From NCBI GenBank assembly GCA_963930655.1, contig OZ005606.1, positions 18,516,001 through 18,580,000 of the forward strand: a stretch of DNA of 64,000 nucleotides, given 5' to 3'. Each line of letters starts with the position of its first letter. Within the stretch, counting starts at the first letter, position 1. The stretch comes from Myrica gale. Its lineage: Eukaryota > Streptophyta > Magnoliopsida > Fagales > Myricaceae. Shown in pieces: positions 56,753-64,000 of this stretch. The notes under the pieces were generated by a model, which saw only the letters and a program-made list of their open reading frames with translations, ran no database searches and was not told the origin of the DNA. The translations under genes and the position numbers were made by a program.

Positions 56753-58325
56753 CCTTTGGTTTGGACAGAAGAAGAAAAGATGAGCGACAGTGGAAGAAAA
56801 AGGGGAGGAGATGAGAGAGAAAGGATTTAGATGCTACTCTGTTTTAGGATTTAAAACTTTTTTACTTCAAACTATCACCCATTTGAAATGTCTTCTAAAC
56901 TGTAAAGTTGTTGCTTAGCCGCACAATTCGATACACAAAAGGCGATGTGTATCATCAAGGACCTAAAATCTCAAATGTGCCTTAATTGGAAAATAAATTT
57001 TGAAAAAAACGATAAATATAGGTTTGTGTTACATAATAGGCATACAATATTATAATATATGGTAGATAATGCATAACAATGTTTGACATGATGTGAGATG
57101 TAGTAATGTGTAATACATATATGACAATCTTCAAATAAAAATATATGGGATTTTTTTAACAATTAATGTATATATATTGGTTTATGTGGGTCGACTACGT
57201 TCATGGTGAATAGCCATAAAAAGCGAAAGTGCATATATAATATAGTGGGTAGGTGAAATATTGTGTAGTATATAGAATATAACAAGGAAATACTAGACAA
57301 GTTTTTATCTTGACCAAAGATCATGATAGGATCGTTGTTATTAGCAATAGGACCAAATTTTGAGATTTGAGCTCGCTCCCTTTCATCTAATATTGCTTGG
57401 AACTCATAATTTTTATTTTTTTATTTTTTAGGATTTAGATTCAGTCGTAAACATAAGGTCTTAATAAATCCGACCAAGACCAAGAGGTATATATATGATC
57501 TCATGGGTTGATCGGAAAATATTTCCCTAAAGGCCCACAGATCATCCAGGCACATGATTGATCAAACACCAAAGATGGAGAATTAGGAGACTAACCTTGC
57601 TCGCAATCCAGTGCATAAACGATCCCAGAATGCCATGATAAGGTGTCCAGCCAAGTCGGAATCCATTTCAACTCCATTAACAGACAGCAAATGCCCGAAC
57701 CCGTTAGAGTGAAAGACGCCATGCATGATATGGCCCTGTAGTTCCAACATTTTTGACTTACCATTTGCACAACCAGCCCTAACGCTGTTAGAATCGCCTT
57801 CGCCTTCGCATGATTTCATGTATGCAGCCGCCGTGTCCTTGGAAGGCAATAAAAAGTGATACTTCTTATTGCAAATCAGATGGTGCCCCCAGCCAGAGCT
57901 ATTATAAACCCAAACAGTACCACGAGATTAATCAGATGGCAAAGAAAATATCCTGCGCTTCTATCTATCTATATATATATATACACATTTCAGTGCCGCA
58001 AAGAGAGAAACATAGACTCAAAAACTTTACCTACATATTGGCAGTGCTTGCAGTGACGATTGAGAGATGTTTCGACTGCTTCTTCCACGACAAACAGAAG
58101 GATTTGAGTGTGGCGATGGACTTTGAGCTGAAAAGACCAGCATGGCATTTCCGTGGCCAAGTAATTACTCTCCACATGCCCGAATTCCAGGAGAGTTTTC
58201 ACGTTCTCCCGGAATGATCGTACGAACTCAACTGGGTAACCTGGCTCGCCGAAGCTCTTGAATCTAAAAGCTCTCTCCCCTCTCTTCCTTTTCTTGCTGC
58301 CAATTATGACGTCCAGATGCGACAT
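54907..58325 (-). CDS. MS1: MALE STERILITY 1 PHD-finger tapetum regulator
   Basis: Three coding exons on the minus strand: 58031-58325, 57596-57893 and 54907-56287, giving 657 residues (Arabidopsis MS1 is 672). The N-terminus MSHLDVIIGSKKRKRGERAF has a basic KKRKRGER. Exon 1 ends in CKHCQYVG; exon 2 reads WGHHLICNKKYHFLLPSKDT, HGVFHSNGFGHLLSVNGVEM and LWDRLCTGLRAR-like text. Exon 3 has KRGMELRLLYGLAYGEPWFG, then SRQEVRDAARAYIGDTGLLD and a C-terminal PHD finger (602-646: CPCGAKEDDGERMVSCDICE, VWQHTRC, FLCSRC). Its last residues match the MS1 ending. Family knowledge: a nuclear regulator active briefly in the tapetum, needed for pollen wall and tapetal death. Oddity: the reading frame requires exon 2 to start at 57893 after TG, not AG; the nearby canonical AG (57899-57900) shifts the frame into a stop. 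Intron 2 is 1308 bp and holds an (AT)n run. Confidence 0.9.
56700..56752. repeat. (AT)n microsatellite in MS1 intron 2
   Basis: About 26 uninterrupted AT units; likely to be length-polymorphic. Confidence 0.97.
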
Positions 58326-59811
58326 GATCTTGATGCCAACAAAGGGTAGAGCATGAAGCAATTAAGGTAAAGTTCAAGAAGAACTTGAAGGATGTTAAGG
58401 AACTAAAAACTGCCTTTACATACACTAGTACGTACTGCGTGCTCACACGCATGGTGCTTCGGAAATAAAATTGGAAGTGACCTAAAAGAGGGCCCCCATC
58501 AGCTTATAGGGCTCGCTGTGTGCATGATATGTTTCAAAAATAGACTCTGTTGCAAATCTATCGCGGGAACGTATGCCATGACTGGCATCTTGGAGTAAAT
58601 TAGAGGTACCATGCGTAAGATGATGCAACTATACCAACATTACTAGAATGCCTGTTTGCTCCGGCAATTTCTCTGGTCAGCTGGGATATGTTGTTTCTGT
58701 CCTAAGGGAGACGTATATAGTGCATAAACGCAACATCTCTTGGCCAACTACCATTGCGATCACTTCGAGTTTCTTCCTGGGAGTACCATTTTGTTCTACC
58801 ATAATTGGCAGCTTGGAACAGTACTCTAATTAAGAACCAATGTGTTAATATTGGGTCACACTCACTGTACAGTCTAAACTATTAAGTTCTAGCAAATTGA
58901 TGCTTCGAAATGGACGGAAATTAGTAAATTTATGACACGATTCTATTAATTATTGGATTTAGGGTCCAGATTTTGATAAATTATCAACTCATTATACCAA
59001 CTAGCTAATCACAATTACAAAATTTGGAGTTGTGATTATTAGTACGTTTAATGTTTAATTTTTAGCATTATTTTCAATTGGATTACTTGAGCTGGTAATT
59101 CTCATTTGAATTTATATATGTTATTACTTAAACATCATAAAATCCATCCTATTTTATTTTCTTTTCTGATTTTCCTGATCGATCGTTGTTTAATTTTTTA
59201 CTACATCTTTATTAGTTTGTCAACTTCTTTTAATTTATTTTCTTGGACACTATGTCCAATCTATTACAAAGTTCGCCATCACATTACCACATATATACTA
59301 ATATAGTATGCATAGGAAAATCAAATAATTTATAGTATTATTAGTCGCTACTCTACTTCCAAAAATTAATGTGAACATAATTATTATTACTATAGGCATG
59401 TTAAATATCTCAATTATTGACAAATATGTGCAACCTAATAATAGTAATACTAAAAATAGTGTATATAATCTGTTGGTGGTTATTTAGTTGTTTCCGTATT
59501 TGTCCTGATTAGAAGGACAAAAATGCCATCTTGCTGCTGCTTTAATAATAGGAAAAGGCAGGTTTATGTACTAATTTAACGATAAACTGCCATTTAGGGA
59601 ATAAAACCCAAAAGTCTTTTTTTAATAAAAAAAATGAAAAGAAAAAAGTGAGAAAAAAATCCAAAAAAAGTCTTTTTAAATAAAGGAAGGAAAGAAAAAG
59701 AGGGTGGGGATGGCGCCTCCAAAATGAACAAAAAGAAGATAAGACTTAGGCTTTTGTTGTCACATGGCGTCTAGTCCTTAGCCACTTCAACATTAGACTG
59801 AGGGTGGGTTT
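58326..59811. other. MS1 upstream region, no gene
   Basis: Contains the presumed minus-strand MS1 promoter. Farther right it is very AT-rich with no coding support. One isolated CGATCGATCG-like word occurs near 59170 (GATCGATCGTTG), without an array. Confidence 0.5.
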
Positions 59812-59985
59812 GTGTTGTAAAATTTTTGGTATTGAGTTTAGTGAAAAAGTAAAGAGAAAAGTAATTGTTTATATTTTTATAGTAAAAAGTTATGTTTTGA
59901 CGGGAGAAAGAGAGATTATATTGTAATATTTTATTGTGAGAGAGTTAAAAATTTTGTAAAATTTTTTACGCAAACACAACCTGAC
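59812..59985. mobile_element. miniature inverted-repeat element, family M1 copy 3
   Basis: Inverted ends GGTTTGTGTTGTAAAATTTTT and, complementary, AAAATTTTTTACGCAAACACAACC. The core has AGTGAAAAAGTAAAGAGA and GGGAGAAAGAGAGA as in copy 2. About 175 bp, upstream of the BPC gene. Confidence 0.75.
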
Positions 59986-60004
59986 ATGTTTGAGCCCCAA
60001 TTAA

Positions 60005-60180
60005 TTGGGCTCAAAATTTTAGGTTTACTACTAAAAAATTCACCACATAATTTTTTTATTATTATAATATTTATTAAAAAATTTCTCTCTCTTCACTTTT
60101 TTACCAACTCTCGTAATTTTTCTTTACTTTATAATATTTTTCAAACCCCAATACTCAAAATTTTCATCATCAAACATAAT
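60005..60180. mobile_element. miniature inverted-repeat element, family M1 copy 4 (partial)
   Basis: Same core in the opposite orientation to copy 3 (TTTCTCTCTCTTCAC, CAATACTCAAAATTTTCATC, CAAACATAAT), like copy 1. The left inverted end is poor. Copies 3 and 4 lie almost back to back. Confidence 0.55.
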
Positions 60181-60254
60181 ACATGGGAGAGAGATAGAGA
60201 CCAATTTTGATTTTTCAAATATTTTATCGGGACAAAACTATATGCTGATAGATG

Positions 60255-60393
60255 CAAGTTTTAACTCTCTCTCGTTCTCGGGGCTCTCTTTCTCTCGCTA
60301 TCTCTTTCTCTCTCTGACCATTTCTCTTTCCTCTCTCCTCTCTCCTCTCTCCAGAAGGAGCAAAACCCTAAAGAGCCGTTTACAACCACCCAA
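60255..60393 (+). promoter_or_regulatory. CT-rich leader of the BPC gene
   Basis: Pyrimidine-rich leader with many CTCTCT blocks (about 60267-60352), read as GA repeats on the other strand, ending in AACCACCCAA before a donor GTAAGTT at 60394. Class I BPC proteins bind GA repeats, so this gene's own leader holds the kind of site its product recognises. The transcription start is not defined by a clear TATA box. Confidence 0.55.
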
Positions 60394-61204
60394 GTAAGTT
60401 TTCTCTCTCCTCTCTCATCTCTCTGTCTGTCTCTCTCCAAGTTTTGAATATATGGGTCCTTGTACTACTAAACCTGTCATTTGCATCCTTATTTTTTTCC
60501 TTCTTTTATATATTATGCTTGTAGGTGGATGTGAGTGTTTGATTCTACTTCGTATTGTTCAGATCTAGAACTTTGCGGTCTCAGATTTGATTTCCTTGTT
60601 TTTGTTCGTATATTCATAAATTGGGTATTTAGAGATCTACTGCAATATTTCTGTATGTGCCGAGTTTGGATGCGGGGAAAATCTGGGAATGGAAAGAATT
60701 TGAATGTTGAAGTTTCCGTTTTTTGGAAATGGGATCGAAGGATTTCCATTTTGGGATGGAAAGAGGAAGCCGGATCTCAGCTTTGGCCGATTTTAGGATC
60801 TGGCTCGGTTCATATGAGATCTTCCTGTTTTATGGATATAGAGGAAGCAGAAGAAAAAAAACAATGCAAACATTTCTTTACATCCTTTTCCTCCATTTTC
60901 TAGGCGCCAAACAAGGGTTGATCTTCTTATTTAATCGGAAGGTCCATTTGATGCTTTCCCTTTCTGTGTAGTACTTTAAATTCTTATTATTCCCGATGAT
61001 CCATCAGATTTCTCCTATTATCCCATGAGGTGTTTATATCTATTTTTCTTTTCTTAGGGTTTTTTTTTTTGTATTCATTTTATGGTCTTCATGAGGTTTG
61101 AAGGTGGCTTTGATTTCAGTTTTAATGTTGTCAATGGATGAAGCTGAAAATGTAGCAGAGTTTGAATCTTGGTTGCTGACTTGCTGTTTTTCCTACATGT
61201 GTAG
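60394..61204 (+). other. 5'UTR intron of the BPC gene
   Basis: Donor GTAAGTT at 60394 and acceptor TACATGTGTAG ending at 61204, five bases before the ATG. A 5'UTR intron is usual for this gene family. An alternative acceptor CTTGTAG lies at about 60524. The internal frames are not coding. Confidence 0.65.
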
Positions 61205-61209
61205 TTGTC

Positions 61210-62052
61210 ATGGATGATGACGCATTGAACATGCGCAATTGGGGTTACTATGAGCCGACCTTCAAAGGGCATCTTGGTCTGCAGCTCATGCCTACCATGG
61301 CAGACCGTGACACTAAACATTATCTTCCGGGTCGAGATCCTAGTAGCATAATGATTAACCCAGCAAACGGAACCTATCATCCAAGGGATTGTGTTGTTTT
61401 GGAAGCACCTGTCCCCATGAATTATGTGAGGAATAGCTGGGGAAACCAGAGAGATAAGTTCCTTAATATGTTGCCCCCTAACCCAAACTATGGTGTTCTC
61501 CCAGAAACTTCTGAAGCTCACTCCATACAGGTTTTACAACCACCCGATCTGTCTAGGGATGAGAGGGTGGGTAGAAGTGAGGAGCCTCCCGTTAAAAATG
61601 AGGGTGGCCAGATGAAGAAAAGGCAGAGCAGGGGTGCCCCAAAAGCCCCAAAAGCTAAAAAGCCTAGGAAGCCAAGGGATAATAGCAATTCTTCAGTTCA
61701 ACGTGTGAAGCCAGCGAAGAAGAATATGGATGTTGTCATAAATGGGATTGACATGGATATATCAGGCATTCCTATTCCGGTTTGTTCATGTACTGGAACT
61801 CCTCAACAGTGTTATCGATGGGGCTGCGGTGGTTGGCAATCAGCTTGTTGTACCACAAACGTGTCAGTGTATCCTTTGCCAATGAGTACCAAAAGGCGTG
61901 GTGCGAGGATTGCTGGACGGAAAATGAGCCAGGGTGCATTTAAGAAGGTATTGGAGAAGCTTGCAGCTGAAGGCTATAATTTTGCTAACTCAATTGATCT
62001 GAGGACTCACTGGGCAAGGCATGGTACCAACAAGTTTGTCACTATCAGGTAG
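61210..62052 (+). CDS. BPC1: BASIC PENTACYSTEINE class I GAGA-binding factor (BPC1/2-like)
   Basis: Uninterrupted 280-residue frame; Arabidopsis BPC1 and BPC2 are 283 and 279. The N-terminus MDDDALNMRNWGYYEPTFKG with LGLQLM is the class I signature. A lysine/arginine-rich middle (about 138-175: KKRQSRGAPKAPKAKKPRKP) is the nuclear localisation part. The C-terminal DNA-binding domain starts near 192 with cysteines 192, 194, 201, 206, 213 and 214 (CSCTGTPQQCYRWGCGGWQS then ACC) and ends RTHWARHGTNKFVTIR, the invariant family ending. Family knowledge: these nuclear proteins bind GA-rich DNA, recruit Polycomb components and regulate homeotic and ovule genes such as SEEDSTICK. Between BPC1 and BPC2 the choice rests on gene order: BPC1 neighbours SGR5 and BRL2 in Arabidopsis. 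Confidence 0.95.
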   Translation: MDDDALNMRNWGYYEPTFKGHLGLQLMPTMADRDTKHYLPGRDPSSIMINPANGTYHPRDCVVLEAPVPMNYVRNSWGNQRDKFLNMLPPNPNYGVLPETSEAHSIQVLQPPDLSRDERVGRSEEPPVKNEGGQMKKRQSRGAPKAPKAKKPRKPRDNSNSSVQRVKPAKKNMDVVINGIDMDISGIPIPVCSCTGTPQQCYRWGCGGWQSACCTTNVSVYPLPMSTKRRGARIAGRKMSQGAFKKVLEKLAAEGYNFANSIDLRTHWARHGTNKFVTIR

Positions 62053-63501
62053 AGTTACATGGTTGGTACTGTTGGTGGAATACAAATTGCTTCTGGTCTG
62101 TTTCTTCTGTATATATATCTCATGGCCTTTTGCAGAGATCTGCCAGTTACTTTGTAGTCCATGAAATTTCTTCCATGACACTTTGGTTTCAAAAAATTTG
62201 GACACCTGGGTTATGTTGTTTTTTCTTTTCTTTTCTTTTTGATTTGATCTGTTTCGGCTTATGTTATAAAGACAACCAGTAACTTCTGGCCACCAGGATT
62301 TGTGAAGAGTTGTCAATTGTTGGACCGTTATTTCTATATCCTATCCTTTCAGCTTTCAAGTATTTTTTGTCCAAGATTAGCAGTTAAATGCTTTGTTCTA
62401 GAGTTGTCTCAATATTGATATACTATGGTGCTTGCTTCCTCACTCTTATATCCAATTGAGTACATCTAAACGGATATGGTGATTGGGGTTCAATGTTGCA
62501 TTTCAGTTGGTGCCTAATTGCATAAGCATGCGATTGATCCTAATTGTGATAATGTTAGAAAGAGAGGAGGGGCGAGGGGGGTGGGTTTTGTTAAGAATGT
62601 TTTTTGCAGTCAATTGTTATGAACGATAATCATGGATTAGAAATAATTATGCAATGTGTTTCAATTGTATGGCATGATATTTGACCATGATCTAGGTAAA
62701 ACTCCATTAGCTGAAAAGGCATAGCATTTAGAAGTTGTAATCCTCTCCTTTTGAATTTGGTCCATGGCTGGTTGGCAGCTGAATGTGTGGTGCTCTAACA
62801 TGTAACCCAAACTGTGCTCAATTTTGACCTTGAAGCATATATTATTTCAACATTTGAGAACTCGGACAGTACAATATGGTAGTTGTTCTACATCAGAAGT
62901 AAAGAGAAAGAAAGCATTACAGGTTCTCTGTAAAATAATACCATATCAGATGTTTTGATGAGTGGTAGGCTCTTCTTAGTAGCTTTTTCCTGTTTTCCAG
63001 TCTAGAAGCTCATTCCCTCCGGTCGGTCGCTGGTGGGTTTTGAACCAAGTTACCATCTTTGACTCCATTAGTTGTCTAAATATGGTCTTCGTTACATAAC
63101 CAAGACTTTTGTCCTTATCGAGAAAGTAGATGTTCCGTCTTTTATATATTGTTAGGATCACCTCCACACGTTTCCTTGACCAGCTTCAAGTTCTTTAACC
63201 TCCTAACCCACCTAAAGGGATTAGTCTCCGCAACTAGCTGATTAAAGGAAAAGTAAACTTATGTCTGGTACCTAACAAGTCAAGCTAGGAGGGATTCCCC
63301 CTCCAGGGGTGCTCCTTACCCCAGATTGGGAAGGGGCTCTCCCTCCACCCGCAATCCCAGCGTAGTCTCCTACGATAGGTTTTTGTGACGACGTTTATCT
63401 GCTCTATATTTGATAATTGTGCTAAATTCTTTTGATAAACTCGTACAAACAGAGTTCTTGATGAGTGAACGACAATGTGTATGAAGTAGATACATAAATA
63501 T
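62053..63501 (+). other. BPC 3'UTR and flank, no gene
   Basis: The first few hundred bases are T-rich and probably 3'UTR (TTTTTTCTTTTCTTTTC at about 62220). 63280-63370 has C-rich words (GATTCCCCCTCCAGGGG) but no coding frame. Confidence 0.5.
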
Positions 63502-63833
63502 TAGGGAAAAAATTACTTTGAACTCTCAAACTACGTAATGAAGCAATCTCGAACATGAGATTCAAGTACTACTTTTGATACATGTAGTTCAAGAACTAAT
63601 AAATTTCATCAATTTGAGTTCCCAAAAAAAATATTCAATCATCAAACTCGTGGCATGTGTTATAAGTGAGTCATGTGGCACAGTTTTGACCGTGAGATTT
63701 TATTTTAGGGCGCAATTTGATTAATTGTGAAAATTGGAAGGCTCAATGTGTTAAAATTGATAATTTAGACTCTTATTTGAAATTGCATTAGTTATTAGAG
63801 GGATCAAAGTGACATATCTCCTATATTTAGTAT
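63502..63833. mobile_element. miniature inverted-repeat element, family M2 copy 2
   Basis: Shares a chain of words with 39885-40166, including CATCAAACTCGTGGCATGTG, GTGGCACAGTTTTGACC and ATTTGAAATTGCATTAGTTA. Inverted ends: GGGAAAAAATTACTTTGA at the left; TCAAAGTGACATATCTCC at the right. Confidence 0.75.
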
Positions 63834-64000
63834 GGTAAAGGTCTGAGAAATAATTTTTGAATTAGAGTTAACCTAAGTATGCACAAACAAAACAAGGACA
63901 CAAGTGGTAAGCAGTACCTTACATAATTTTAAAACAGAGTAGGATAGAAAAGCCTTCTCTATCCTAACCTTAGATTTAGAGTTGCATTGTATGCTTGATT
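63834..64000. other. window end, nothing recognised
   Basis: AT-rich sequence after the M2 element; no coding support before the window stops. Confidence 0.5.

Noticed and set aside
57894-57905. Canonical AG acceptor for MS1 exon 2 at 57900-57899
   Set aside because: It shifts the frame and meets a stop within a few codons, destroying the conserved WGHHLICNKKYHF segment.

Overview
The window is plant nuclear DNA from a eudicot: AT-rich, intron-bearing, full of plant transposons, with four protein-coding host genes that all match well-known Arabidopsis genes. The species cannot be read from the sequence alone.

Host genes, left to right: a BRI1-LIKE 2 / VASCULAR HIGHWAY 1 receptor kinase (1175-4582, +, intronless); an INDETERMINATE-DOMAIN zinc-finger factor of the IDD14/15/16 clade, best called SGR5/IDD15 (34362-36413, -, three coding exons); a MALE STERILITY 1 PHD-finger tapetal regulator (54907-58325, -, three exons); and a class I BASIC PENTACYSTEINE GAGA-binding factor, BPC1/2-like (61210-62052, +, with a 5'UTR intron). 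In Arabidopsis BPC1, SGR5/IDD15 and BRL2 are consecutive loci (At2g01930, At2g01940, At2g01950), so this is an ancient syntenic block. Here it is stretched by about 30 kb of transposons between BRL2 and SGR5, and by MS1 plus transposons between SGR5 and BPC.

4.6-34 kb is a transposon nest: a decayed LINE; a non-autonomous LTR element with both LTRs, primer site and a 5-bp target duplication; degenerate tandem repeats; a MuDR-type transposase remnant; a probable solo LTR with GC-rich palindromes; and a CACTA (En/Spm) complex from 15.6 to 30.8 kb. The first CACTA is split by a Pack-MULE-like element that carries pieces of two unrelated host genes, an ABCB19-type auxin transporter and an FRA8/IRX7-type GT47 xylan glycosyltransferase. 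Two further CACTA copies lie head-to-head and form a large imperfect inverted repeat (21.1-27.5 kb), one of them interrupted by a SIRE/Maximus-like LTR. A poly(A)-tailed retroposon with target duplication lies at 32.6-33.6 kb.

37-54 kb is a second nest: an endogenous pararetrovirus fragment, miniature inverted-repeat elements, a Copia relic holding a complete 1.4-kb CACTA (target duplication GCA) that itself holds a miniature element, a CACTA with a small intact open frame, and a CACTA with a Transposase_24-like remnant.

The observations most worth following are the two-gene Pack-MULE, the non-AG acceptor that the MS1 reading frame requires, the 87-bp in-frame intron of the IDD gene, the palindromic 10-mers that separate two CACTA groups, and the conserved gene order.
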